From contig JACATO010000317.1 of assembly GCA_018389105.1 (NCBI GenBank), positions 4,583,501-4,647,500 of the forward strand: a DNA stretch of 64,000 nucleotides, written 5' to 3'. Made by a program: the position numbers and the translations under genes. The DNA is from Nautilus pompilius (lineage: Eukaryota > Mollusca > Cephalopoda > Nautilida > Nautilidae). The notes under the pieces were generated by a model that worked only from the letters and a program-made list of their open reading frames with translations, ran no database searches and had not been told where the DNA came from. This document shows, one piece after another, positions 1 through 13,000 of this stretch; within the stretch, counting starts at the first letter, position 1; every line of letters starts with the position of its first letter.

Positions 1-118
1 TCATCTCTTCATTCTTCTATAGGTTAAAAATGACCAACCTACATACATAACAGTAAATTTAAATGCATTCAGTAAATGTGCATTAATACTGTTTTTTTCT
101 TTTTGTTCGAAAATATAG

Positions 119-2417
119 AGGGAGTGGTAGAAGATGAGCTCTTTGAATACCAGTTACCACCACCTATTTTCCTGAGCTACCAGTGGAGCCATCAGGACAA
201 GGTAAAGATCATTGGGAAGCACCTTCAATTGGCAGGCTATGAGTGTTGGCTTGATGTAGGGCAAATGGGTGGTGGTGACAAACTTTTCACAAAGATTGAT
301 GAAGGAATCCGGGCTGCAAAAGTCATTATTTGCTGTGTCACAAAGAAATATGCCAAGTCACCAAACTGTAATCGAGAGGTCAGTGATTATTGTTCTTTAC
401 TTTCATAATACCTCTTCAAACAAGTTAATTTTGTTTTCCATGTAACAGGCAGGGTTCTAGACCTACAACACTCTTAATAGGGATCTATAATAATGTGACT
501 TCAGAGTAGTCACCTGGTTTTGTTTGGTTTGTTGACATGTCTAGTTAGACTTTTAAAGAGTGCATTACTTACCTCTCCTTTAAATTCTGGAAGAGTCACG
601 AAATAGAAAATAGAATAAAGTTCAGTGAATGTATAACTATGTTAGATATTTTTGTTGCAACTATCTGTACAGATGTTTACTATTTTGTTAAAAACTAATA
701 TGTAGCCCCTTGTGCAATTAAAGTTAATTTTCTTTTGGGTGGCTTACACTTCCAATTTTTGAAACATTTCAGGTGAATTTAAGTGTTACATTGGGAAAAC
801 CAATTATTCCACTTTTGCTGGAATCTCTCTCCTGGCCTCCGCCTGGCTCCATGGGACCTATCTTTAGTGAATACCTTTATATTCGATTTTTCCAAAGAGC
901 TAAACCAAGTTCTCTAGTGATGGAGAAGTTTTGGGCTGATGATAAAATGCAAGAGTTACTGATGCAATTGAATTTTCTTAGAGTGATGCCAGATGAAGAA
1001 AAAGTGTCCAAAGGTGAGAACAGCACCGAGTTTTTCATAATTTTTACAAATGTATAATAATTAACAAAGTGGAATCTCACATATACTGTACATGTGTTTA
1101 TAATCAACTACTAGAAAACATTCTAAGATGTTCTTTTTTAGTAAAGTATTAAATATTATTAAAAATTAATTCATTTATAAATATGAGTTAATTTGAATAA
1201 AGAAAATCAAAGGTATGCATCAGATAAGTGATCTTCTTTAATTTGCCTTGCAGAATATAAGAACTGGTGGAAACCAGTAGCAGAAGAAATAATCATTGAT
1301 CATGAGAAAAAAGCGAAAATAGACGGAGCAGAGAAAACAGAAACTGAAACTGAAGAGGTAAGAAAGGAGAAGCAATTTAACTGTACAATAATAAAAATTA
1401 AGATGCTTGCCCAATAGTAAACCAAAGTATTCCTACTTCTAGTATTATTCCTGTTCATTCTCTTGACTACATATGTAGCCCATGCATGGTTGCTCTTCAG
1501 AACTGAAGTCCCTAAATTTAGCCTAAATGAAGAAAATTTTATTTGCTCCATTTGACCATGAGTGGGTTTTTTATGAATAATCTTAATGTAAGCTGGAAAG
1601 TATCATGATGCTAATAAACAAGAGAAATTGTAATTAAATTCAACTTTGTCTTCAGCATTTTAATTTAGTTTGAATATAGTTAAGAGTTTCAGCATAATTT
1701 TTCAATCTTTGGCTTTAACAAAGTCTCTGATTGAAAATTTGTCTATGATGCTTTGTCCTAACAGTCATAACTTGTTTGCTTGGTTAAAGTACTATTTATT
1801 TCCCTTTTCAGGGTCAGCATCAGATGCCATCAGTGTTTCTATCATACCAGTGGGCAAGGCAGCAACAGGTAAAACAGTTATACAAGCAGCTAACACAGAT
1901 GGGCTACACTTGTTGGATGGACATACACCAAATGGGTGGTGGTGACTCATTGTATAATAAAATTGACCAGGGCATTAGGGGGTGCTCTGTGCTACTTTCG
2001 TGCATCACCCAGAAGTATACTCTTTCAGCCAACTGTCGCCGAGAGGTTAGCCTTGCTGATGCAATCAAGAAGCCAATCATTCCTCTTCTTCTAGAAAATT
2101 TAACATGGCCACCTGGAGGACCAATGAGCATGGTCTTTACAGAGCTCCTATACATCAACTTTTTTTCTAGTTCTGATGCAGTAGAAATTTGGTCTGGGGA
2201 AAGTTTTGAAGGACTTGTGGAGAAAATTCAGCTTTATGTTACATGTGGTAAAGAGCAGCCAGAAATTTCAGAGCCGGCTGATGCAACAGACCGAATAGTT
2301 TCAGTGAAAAAAGTTTTGGAAAAAAAAAAAAGAAAACCAACAAAAAGTATGCCTCAAAATGATGTCAAATTCAGCCATGATGGAATTCTGAAGTCAAAAA
2401 GATGTGTAGTTTTGTGA
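119..2417 (+). CDS. Tandem TIR-domain protein, 5'-partial
   Basis: Four in-phase exons: 119-378, 773-1013, 1254-1357 and 1812-2417 (stop TGA at 2415), with GT-AG introns of 394, 240 and 454 bp. TIR1 is encoded by the first two exons and TIR2 by the last. Both open with PPIFLSYQW or PSVFLSYQW, carry a BB-loop-like CWxDxxQMGGGD, and end beta-D/alpha-D with SPNCNREV or SANCRREV followed by KPIIPLLLE. The Glu of the SxxCxxE motif is where NAD-cleaving TIRs place their catalytic Glu, so both domains could be enzymes or enzyme-like signalling modules (inference). A linker rich in Lys and Glu joins them. After TIR2 comes a basic tail (KVLEKKKRKPTK) and the C-terminus KSKRCVVL, a CaaX box with X=Leu, which in known substrates predicts geranylgeranylation and membrane tethering. 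No transmembrane segment or Toll-type ectodomain is visible here. The start codon lies off the left edge. The acceptor could be 119 or 121. Confidence 0.85.
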
Positions 2418-2472
2418 GAGAAATTTATGGCTTAAAAATGGAACATGCAGAAATATTGAAGAGGAAACTCTG

Positions 2473-2524
2473 AATAAAAAAACGAATAATATAAATGCTG
2501 TTTTATTAGAGAATGTTCAATAAA
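2473..2524 (+). terminator. Polyadenylation signals of the TIR gene
   Basis: Two AATAAA hexamers, at 2473 and 2519, lie 56 and 102 bases after the TIR stop codon in AT-rich 3' UTR. They are the likely 3' end signals. The cleavage site itself cannot be placed from sequence. Confidence 0.55.
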
Positions 2525-3640
2525 AACTGATATATACATATACAGTTGAATGTAATGAAAGTATGCCATTTAAAAAGCCCTCAATTATTTTTGAATAAAA
2601 CAAAATTAATACAATTTTCTGTTATTGGCCAATTTATCAATTACAACGATTTACTATTTTCACAGGTAAACATTTAAAACAGTTAGATGATGAATTATTT
2701 TCATACAGAACATAAATTACAATTTTCTTCTTTAAGCAAAATAGGAACAAGGGGGATAATTCATCAAGCACATTATGAGATTTGCATTATACTTTTTTAA
2801 ACCTCTGCAAACTTCTCGCCTTCCTAAAGACTTACCGCGGTATTAATTGTTTTATCTATTTGCTGCTGTTAAGTTGGTTTTAATCACCCAGCTTGTGCGG
2901 GAAAGATTAAGAGAAAAACAGTCGAACCGCGCCAGTGAATCCATTTCAACAAATCCACCAAGTAACACGATACAATAATAGCCAAAAGGTTCTGTTGTTT
3001 ACGAGATAAAAGAGTAACGAACTAACTTTACTATAAATTGTAGGCTTGTCGGAGTTGGGAGCGGCGATCCACAGATGTAAATATGGATGTGACTATCTAA
3101 CGACGTCACTCACAATGGATCTCTGATCACAACAAACCTCCCCCAGATTGACCGATATTTCAACGTAGAGACAGTTATTGAAACAATAGCTCAACTTTAC
3201 CAAAGCATTTAACGAGTAGACATTTTCATTAATTTGATATGAAAACAACAAATTCAAAAGTATTTACATTTATATATTTAAAAAGAAAAAAAAACAACAA
3301 CAACTGGACTTCCAAGGCTGGCAGTCTCTTGACGAATCCAGGTGGGAGGGGAGATGGGGAAGTCACATTTTTTTTCCCTTTAAATATTTTTAGTTTTATT
3401 ACCTTAATTATTTATGGCATTTTAATAAAATGTGACCCCCCCCCGTCCACCCTCTTGACTACGCTTAATGCTTAACAAAGCTAGGGAGGAGGAAAAGAAG
3501 GGTTAACTACCTGGATTTGATTTCCGTTGTGTTTTATTATGAAAGTTATGCTTGAATTTTCAAAAAATGCCCTTTGGAATATTTATTTTCTCTCCCCTGT
3601 GTTTGTTTTGGCCTGTTTTATTAGACCCCCCCACACCTCT
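2525..3640. other. Intergenic region between TIR gene and ALDH4A1
   Basis: No credible coding exon. Around 2890-3130 CpG density rises and GACGTCAC occurs at 3102-3109, one base from a palindromic CRE. Poly-C runs occur near 3437. The GC-poor remainder shows nothing recognisable. Confidence 0.4.
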
Positions 3641-4030
3641 CCCGGACGGGAATTTTTGTGGTGTAGCCGAACCGAATCGAAGGTTGTTTCACCGTCACTC
3701 TTCGGTGGAAGTCGGATCTTCAAATCGAACTTTGGCCATAGCAGCTGATTGGCCGAGTTACATCCAACCTGCTTCGGCACAGTCTGCGGGCCGACTGGAA
3801 ATAATCCCCGGATTTGAGCGCACCTGCCTGAATTTTTGGGGGCTCGGGGTTTTCGAACGGTTGGCTCAAAACCCGCGGAACTATTTTTCCTCTCGCCGGC
3901 CGTCACCTGTTAATCGGCGGTCGTCTCTATCAAAGCGGGCTTCCGCCTCCGCCGCCGCCGCCGCCTCCTCCTCGTTTCCCTGGTGTCGTCGGTGCTGTGT
4001 GTCCCTCCCTCCCGACAGCAGACGGTAGAC
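3641..4030 (+). promoter_or_regulatory. ALDH4A1: CpG-rich promoter and 5' UTR of ALDH4A1
   Basis: GC and CpG content rise sharply against the AT-rich surroundings. The block includes a GCC-repeat stretch near 3950-3975 and stops at the ATG at 4031. Its position immediately upstream of the first coding exon, and the lack of a clear TATA box near the ATG, suggest a dispersed CpG-type promoter. The transcription start was not identified. Long open frames here on both strands are explained by GC richness and have no recognisable protein similarity. Confidence 0.5.
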
Positions 4031-7000
4031 ATGCTGGGGCTGAGGAAGCTGACAGCTCTGTGGAAACCCAGGTTTGTTTGTCACCATCAGTTTCTTTTAG
4101 AAGGTAGCGCCGAAAAGAACGAAACAGAGCAGTTCCCGTCCGTGTCCGGTATTTTTCCCCTCCTCCATTTGTGAGTATAAATAAATTAATGGTTACATAA
4201 TTTATACACAGCTGAAGATGACGGCCTGTGGCGGGGGGGAGGGGAGGGAGACAGCCGAACGCGCGGTGGTTTGGGGTATGAAGAGGGACCGACGACCTCA
4301 CTCGGTTCCCTTCATTCATCTCGTGGGGGTTTTTGGCAGACGACAAAAATTTTTTTTCGGACTATTTTTCTAGGTTTGTCCCGTCCCGTCCTCCACCTTC
4401 GCATTGTCCCACTTAATTTGTTTGTGGATCTTCCTCCCGCACCCGGGATCAGCAGGAAACGCAGGCTTCGACGATGATTGTTATTGCAAGGTTAAACCTA
4501 AAAATAAAAAAAAAAATAAAAAAAAAGGGGGAGGAGAGCTTTTGTTTTATTAATAGCTCGTCTTGGTTATCTCCCCCTGTCTTACCCCCATTCCCCCCCC
4601 CCTGTTAAAGCGAAGATCTTCAGGCAGATGAGCTCCTTCGATGCCTTCCAGTAGTAATTCTGCGGCTGAGCTGAGATTATTGGTAGCGATTTTTAAATCG
4701 GTCTTAACTGTCGCCATGGGATTCGAACCGGTGAAGGGGTCAGCAAAGCTAGCTACTGTAGACGGGGGGGGGGGAGGGGTTGGGAGTGTATCATGTTTGA
4801 TCCTACTGTAGGTGTGTTGATGACATTTCTTCAAGGGTCGTTTTCTCCAGCTTTATCCCACACGACCATCGTACACCGAAATTTAAATTAAAAAAAAAAC
4901 CCTTAATAATTCAGAAAGAAGGGGAGGATCCCGTGAACACGTTGGCTTCTAACTTCGACTCTGTGTCCAGTTAGTTCTCAGTCTGGCTACAGCCGTGCGT
5001 TTTCATGTGTCGGACAAACCCGGTTCCCCATCTGAGAAGGTTCTCCTTTATCAACCCCCGTCCGAGATCCCCCCCCCCAACCACCTTTAGAAAGTCGTGG
5101 GAAGATACGGTTATTCATTTGTGGTGGTGGTGGTGTTAAAATTCTTGTGACGAAATTAAAAAAAAAAAAAAGGTGCAAAGATTTTTTTAATTCTGTTGGA
5201 AAAGTTCAGAAAGTTTAAAGTTTCTTGTTTTATAATTTTGTGTAAAGTTTATTTAAAAACAACAACAACAACAACAACAGCTTGGGCATTTAGAATAGGC
5301 GAGAATGTCAGGGTGAGAAGATGTGTTCTTTAGATTGGCAGACCATGTTGAGAAAAACTACATTAGCAAATTTTAGTACAACGTTTTCTAGAACTCTGCA
5401 ATAAAAAATCATATAGCTCTTTTCTAGAGCCTAGAGCTGTATGATTCTTCCATCCTGTAGCTGAATCTTTTGAGAAAAAATAAAGGAAAAAGTTTCCAAA
5501 ATCAATCAGAATCATTATTTGTTATAAATACATTGGTGTCAATAATTGTAGGGTGATAACGTAAACCTCTGAGCTGTCTTTGTAGATAGTATCATTCTTT
5601 AACCTTGTACTGTAGTGTCATGAATGTATTTATAACATTAATGTGTTGATATACATGTAACTATTTGCATCACCCATGGATTATATAAGATATACAGGAT
5701 ATGTCATTGGTGAGTTTACGATGTGAAATTTGTTTAGTTAGAGATGTGCTTTATCGAAGATAACGATAAGATTGAAGACTTTTACCTCCAAAAGGTGAAA
5801 CCTATGACAGGTGAACCCCAAACTAATTTTTTCAGTATTTTAAATTCAGTTATTCAAACATGACATGACTTGAAATTATTAAGATAAAGGCTGCATGATA
5901 ACATAGTCTCAGTAAGGATCTATTTTCATGTTATCTTAAGCAAATGCAGACTTTTGAACTTGCTGATATATTTTATATATATTCTTCTAGCAACCATTTA
6001 TTGAGCCTAATTTTGATCAATCAGATTTAGGGATTAATTTTTTAAAAAAAATTTAATTCTCAATATCTCTCTCTTTTCCTTGAACAAATTCCTTTCCCAT
6101 GACCCTAGACAGCAATTTTATTATTTTTAAAAATTTTTTAAAAATAGAATGTGCATGTGCGCATTACCGTTTGTAATTAATTTTTGTAAATCATATACTT
6201 CTAGTTTATCAAAGATGGACTTAGAAAATGTCTTTGGAACCTAATTCTATGTTTTTAAACTCACTACCTAATTTTACAAACGGAGTCATTTTAGGCTCAA
6301 GTGTTTAATGAACAATTTATATGACACTGCAAGTAATTTTTTAAATTTAAATTAATTATAAAGGAATAATTAAGACGAGCATACCTAATGTGGTTTTAAA
6401 TTTAAATTAATTATAAAGGAATAATTAAGACGAGCATACCTAATGTGGTTTAGGGCCAAACTTTTGTCACAATAAATAATTTAATTACAAGGAGACAGTT
6501 GAGGATTCATATTTAATACTATTAATATGGTGGAATTAATTTTTGCAGTAGTACACCACTGAAAAATTATAAGAAAAGGATGTACTGGACCAAACATTAC
6601 TAACTAATGAATAAATAATAAACAACTTTAGAATTTTTAAAAAAAAAAAAAAATGCATAGAAATGTATCCTGGAATGACACGTGACTTTGTTCGGCCAAT
6701 AAGACGTTCTGCCACGCATTGATGTGATGGTGCCCGATCGGAGTCGTCATTAGGAATTTGCTCCCCTCGTTCGTTGGTGAGTATATTTCGGTCCAAGCCA
6801 GTCCGTGCGGGATTGTTGTTGTATATGGTTTAGATGTCATTATGTCTGCATTTTTTTCTTTTCGCATATCTCTGCCTGTATAACTAGTGCGTCGATTTCG
6901 CCATTGCCTGCGACGAATCAGGTCTCCACATCATTACGGTAGACAGGTACTTTTTAAAAAAGAAAAACACGACGAGATTTTTAGTCAGCAGAGAGAATAC

Positions 7001-10000
7001 CAGTGATATACACTAAGAGCGTGTTTTGTTTGTTTTTTAAAATTTAATTAATGGTTGAAATAGCTTTATAGAATCTGGGTTTAATAAACTTAGGTTTAAA
7101 GTCTACTTAACTAATGCCCGATTAGCGGAAGCGAAGCTTTTATACTCGTATGTTATGGCGACGGAGAACATTTATTCTCCTCTGATTTATTTTTTAAATA
7201 TAAAGGAAAAAAAAAAAAAGTACGAACAAGTAATTGTTGAGTATTCGTGTACGCGGACAGCATTTAAAAGTGTTCTGAATTATTTAATTTCACTCGATCA
7301 CCTAGTCCCTCTTTCATCCATTTGTTTTTCTCTCTCAGGAAAATCTGTGGACTGTGCTTCATCAGGTGCTTAGCAAATAGAGCGATGGCCAGCTTCAGCT
7401 ACAAAGCCGTGAACGAACCTGTGTTTACCTACGCTCCTGGCAGCTCCGAGCGGAAAGAGCTGGAGACCGCCCTGCAGCGCTACCTCGGCCAAACTGTCGA
7501 CATCCCCATTGTGGTCGGTGATGAGGAGATTCGCTCTGGAGAAGTTCATTACCAAGTCGCAGTGAGTTTCCTTCTTTCATTCCCCTAAAAATTTTAACTG
7601 TTTGTTTGTTTTTGGTACAGGTGTAAAAATCAGGAGACCCGGCCGTACGTCGTAAGGTTACCAGGCGACCTGTTCTTCATTTGTTCCCAAATTAAAATGT
7701 TTATCTGTCTACCAAAACTGTTCGAACATTAATAAATGCCTGCATTCCAGGCGATTGTACTTCGTTAAAACGCCTAATAGTCCAGAGGAAACATTAGAAC
7801 TAGACCATTACTTTTATTAAAAAATGGTTTAAAATGTTTGGCCCAAAGAGATGGCAATAAATCATTTTTTACCATTTACTAACAGAGTGGCTGCTTGATG
7901 GCGCTATGGTCCCTGAAAAGGGTTCCTCAAGAATGTATGTTGATATTTTTAGATTTATAAAGTTCATATATGAATTAATTTTCTAAACTGACTTGTTTTT
8001 ACCTGGCCACTGTTAAGCATTATTTAAAATGTCATAAAATGTTATTTTCAACTTGAAACTGATGTGGGTGGAAAATGGTGTTCTTTATGCTGCAAGTAAA
8101 CAGTATTTTGTACTATCTGCACAAAGGTCTACAGTAAAAGAAAAAGAAAAATGTAAACAATTGAAAAAAGTTTTTATTGCATTACATTATAACAAAGGTT
8201 TTTTAATTTTCAATTTCTATACCTAGAAAAATATAAAATTAACATTTTCTTTTACGAAAATCTAAAGAATAATATACTAATTAGATCAGCTTTTTGTGAG
8301 GTTTGTTGGTAAAATAATCACTAATATTTAAATAAATAGTCACTGATTATATTTAAGAAAAAAATTTAAGTTTTAAGCTACTGCTACATCACCACAGAAT
8401 GTTGTTTTATTTGTTGTTTATTGTTGTAAGACTGAAAAAAAAATTGCCTAATACTTAATTAATTTTAAAAACTTAATTCTTTAACACATAATTAATAGAA
8501 TCGAGAGCTTTTTGTAATTTTTTTAAAATACAAAATATTTCAACATACTACTAATGAATATCCATCAATAATCTGTTTGTTTTATTTTTCACAGCCTTTT
8601 GATCATAAGAAGAAAATTGCCAAATATTACTATGCTTCTACGGTAAGTGATAAATCTTTCTATCTTTTCTGGACTCTTCTAGTGTAAATTGCACCTAGTT
8701 TGGATGTTAGAAACTTAGAATGGTACAGCTGAGCAGATTTTAAAAAAATTCTTGTTAACTACATTATAATACTTGCTGACAGAGAAAAATAATGTACTTG
8801 GTAAATTACTTAGAATTTGATTTGTGATGCCATTGAACTCCAATAATGAAAAAGAGGTATGACTTTGGAAGATAGAAAGTTTTTTTTTTTTCTATCAGAG
8901 AGAGGGATAACTAACTATTACAATTATTGTTAAGCCTTTTACTCAAGCAGTGCACCAACACAGAAGAAAATTGGGGAAAAGTTCTAATTTTTTTCTTTTG
9001 ACTATTTGGCTCATTGTTTTAGGAGTATTTAATTTTGACCTTATATACACACTTATATGCCATTATTTTTATCTTCAGTTCAATCATATCTTACTGTGAA
9101 GTATACTTGTGGGTTAAAATGTACATTCAAAATTCAATGTTTTAACTATCTTTTTTATCATATGTTCAGCAGGTTCTTTTTAGTTATCATCCTTAATCCT
9201 CAATTAGAAACAAATCTTGAAAACTAAACTCAAACTTAAAAAAAATGAACCTGACTGTTACCTTATGTTCCATTCCATCATTACAGTAGATTGATCATAA
9301 GTTAGGTCATTGATAGATTATCTTATTGACTGTTCATCTGTACTTAAATGAATGGCTTGATAAGAGAGGTCAAGGAAAATTTCCTGGTAGGCTAGCTTCT
9401 TGAAGACAATTTCAATTTACATAATTGCTGTAATGTTTCAAAAATGTGTACTGATGATGTATTGGTATTTTATCAAAGCTTGTGCATTCTTGTAAAGGCC
9501 TTGAAATTCACAAACAACCTTGAAACGTTCTTTAACTGTGGCAGATGTCCTTGAATCTATTCATTGCTCAGAGTAAAATTTGGAAAACTTGTTAAAGCAT
9601 CAAATATGATAGCAAAAACTGTCACAGAATATAAATATAGTGCATACCTACAGCCTTATACCATTTCATTAAGGTTAATTTTACTTGCTTAGAATAACTA
9701 TCATGAAAATACTTCTATTGCTAGCAAAGCTGTTGTTATTGTCATATCTTCTGTTGCACTGAATCTTTTGGAGGCTGGTACCCAAAATGCTAGCAAAGTG
9801 GAAAAGATGGGTGCATGACACCTGCAGCAAAACTTTCTGGCATGCTCAGACTGCGACCAAGTTAATCTATCATCCCTACTAGAACTCTTCATTTTTAGAT
9901 GTGAGAGAAAAAATGGACATAGTATCAGCAACATAATAGACCAGTTCAAGAAAAATAGTTTGTGGTAAATATCTTGAATTGAAAGTGGCTGAGTAAACCG

Positions 10001-13000
10001 AGTTTTACTGGGTCAGGGAAATTAAAGAAGACAGATGTAAGGCTAGTTCATTCATTGGTCAGACTTGTTAACTATAGTTCTCAAATATAAAACAATTATT
10101 ATAATTGTAATGAAGACTAAAAAATGTTTACATATGAAACAATATGCAAATTGATACAAGTTATCGAGCATCCTGAAACAAATTTAACTGCTGTACATTT
10201 AAGGAAATACCTACTTCTCGTGTACTGGAAGGAGTTGGGCTTCACTTCAAGATATGATGTATAAGTAAATTCAGATAATTTAATCTAGAAACACGTCTAA
10301 TATTTTAACAATGCACTGTAATTATGGTCATGATCTAATATGGATCTAAAGGTTAGGTTAGGTGTTTTTGATTTATGTATTACCTTTCTCCTATTTTTGT
10401 GGTCCTTAAAATTTGTCCTTGAATTTTGGATAGCCAACTTTATACAAACCCTTTTTATGCACTGACGTATGTGTATTTTGTTTAGTTCAGTTTAGGTTGG
10501 AAAAAGTATGCAAGTTTTGTTTCTATCTGCTGAACTCACTACCTCCCTCTCTTACTTTTCCTGACTATAAAGACAGAAAGATGCAAACTTATTTGTAATT
10601 CTGACAGTTTTAATTTAATGTCATTACTTAAAATATGGACAGATTGTATAAAGTCAGTTGATCAGTTCACAGAAATTCTTCTTTACATAAATCGGACAAA
10701 AATATCTTGGTTAAATCATAAAGGTTAGTTTTTTTCAACAGTATTTTTATTTTTAGAACACAAGTTGGGAGATAAAGTATTTCTGTGTGTAAACTGAATG
10801 GATATATAGCTATTATTTGATGATGTACACAAAAAAGGCAAGTGATATTACTGATTGGCCTGCCTCCTGAGACAAGCAGGTTTTTAACCTCATAAAAGCT
10901 ACAAGTCATCCATAGTATTTTTAACTTTAGCCAGGAGTAACTCTTAGCCATTAGATCAGACCAACTTTTTAAAGATTATGCAGAGTTTTTGCTTCTCAAA
11001 AGCATTCTGCAAAGACTAGGCAGCTGCCAGGCATCACCTCTTAACATTTGTAACACACACATTGAGAAATTGATCAGCAGTTCCAGTTATGTCAACTTGC
11101 AAATGCAAAATGAATTGTTACAAAAATCTGAAGTCTGTAATAATGCAACCCATCGTAAACATTCAGCAAGGATTAATCTTGTCATGCTTGCAAAACATTG
11201 CTTAAGTTGAGAAATTCTAAATGACAATGCACAGAAAATGTGTATTGTCTGCATAGCTGGGAATATGCTCTGGTTTGTCTCTGGAGCCCTGTTTACAATC
11301 TGCTATATAGGTGTTTGCTTGTAAAAATAAAATGAAATGCCAGACTGTACATAATTTTTTGTTGTATTGTTTTTCACTCCAAATATTGTTTTCAAAAGAA
11401 AAGTTTTTTTTTTCTACTTTAAAAAAATTTTTAAGTCAGTTACTGTATTGTTTATTTGTGCATTTTAACAAAAAAAAATTAACTAAACCAGCAGTAAATA
11501 ATTCATTACAAAAAAAAAAATTGATTTTTGATAGTAAATAAACGAATTCCCTAATCTTTAACTAAGAGCCTATACAAGACCTTTCCAGAATCATGATATC
11601 AATGTGAAACTTGTCATGTAGTTTAGTAAGACCAGTTTTAGTACCTATAGCCTTACTTAGAGACATTTAGGACCATCATATTAATGGTATGCTTCAATGT
11701 CATTACTAGATTGGGATATTATTCGTAGCCCTAAGAAATTGTATATACTATTAATTAAATGTTGGAACTATAGTCCTTTATACATTCAAAAACTATCTAA
11801 TGTACTTGCAAGCAATTCCAATCCTATTTTTGAGAATGTGAGTTTTTGTCTATACAAAACTTGTTTTAACTTGATGTCAGGATTCTGGCAGGTCTTGTAT
11901 GGAAGGACTCTTGGTTAAAAATTAAGGAATCTGTTTGCCACTGAAAAATGAATTTAAATGACCAAAATTCCTTTTCTGCATAACTAGAGTTCTAAATTTT
12001 TTCTATTTTGTTTTATATGTGGATGAGCTCTTTATATTCATATTAAATACATATCATATATATGTAATTTTTACTTTAGAACTTATGTGTATATATATAG
12101 GGGAAATCTTGCCTCTCAAATTATAGATTTTAAAAGATTTGTTTACTTATTCTATCAAATTCAGTAACCCAGAGTTAATAGCATGAAGTTAATCCTTTAT
12201 TTATTTTCTTTTCTGTTAGGTTGTTACAAAAGTTTTGTCAGTTTTTTAACTGCAGCAATGGGACTTCATATCATTGCTGAATGTGAAGTTTATTAATCAA
12301 AGTAAGTTCCATTACAATCAATACTCTTCTGCCAGCAAGTTACAAGCACATTTATACCATTTTTGAAAAACATCTGGATTTCTGGAGTCGATAAACTGTT
12401 GGAAGGCAGTTTTAATTGCTGCTTGGTTGGAGAAGGATTTCAAACAGAGAAAGCTGTCGAAATGTTTGAAAAGGTGGTAGTCTGTGGGAGAAAGGTCTGG
12501 TGAATATGCTGGGTGAGGGAAAACTTGGTACCCCAACGTGTTCAGTTTCTGAAGAGTCACTTTTTCAACATGAGGACGAGCATTGTAGTGGAGCAGGATT
12601 GGACATCTTTGATTCACCAATGCCAGCTGTTATTTGGAGATTTTCTGATGAACAACATTTAATTCACGACAGTACCTTTCAGCTGTGATGGTTTCACCAG
12701 ATTGCAAAAAGATATAGTGGTTGACACCAGTTGCAGTCCACCAGACAGTAGCCATGACCTTTGGATGAACGCTGGGTTTTTGAATGTGGTTAGGCACCTT
12801 GTTGAGCCACTGCTGATCGTTTGCAATTGCCGTAAAGGATTCATTTTCATCACGCATAATGATTCGGTCAATAAATGGGTCATTTTCGTTTCTTATGACA
12901 ATCAAAGAGCAGATCTTCACCAGATGATTTTGTTGTTGTTCATTCAACTCGTGAGCCACCCACTTGTCAAGCCTTTTCACCTTACCGATTACATCAAGAT

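Larger units (their letters stand above)
4072..7338 (+). other. ALDH4A1 intron 1
   Basis: A 3.3-kb intron. It holds an (AAC)n microsatellite at 5258-5279, poly-G/poly-C runs near 4590, 4765 and 5070, a 55-bp tandem duplication and a CpG-dense block (listed separately). No further exon is supported. A GATTCGAACC string near 4720 resembles a tRNA T-loop but has no foldable tRNA around it. Confidence 0.5.

Noticed and set aside
1670..1945. 91-codon ORF overlapping the TIR2 exon in another frame
   Set aside because: A shadow of intron and exon sequence; the TIR2 frame explains the region with strong motifs.
3552..4346. Overlapping long ORFs on both strands near the ALDH4A1 start
   Set aside because: They coincide with the GC-rich promoter, contain homopolymer runs (poly-Ala or poly-Gly), and have no recognisable domain. 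Stop codons are simply rare in GC-rich DNA.
4715..4735. GATTCGAACC, a tRNA T-loop-like string
   Set aside because: The flanking bases do not pair as a T-stem and no D- or anticodon arm can be placed.
10345..10365. TTAGGTTAGG, like the arthropod telomere repeat
   Set aside because: Only about two units, easily chance in AT-rich DNA.
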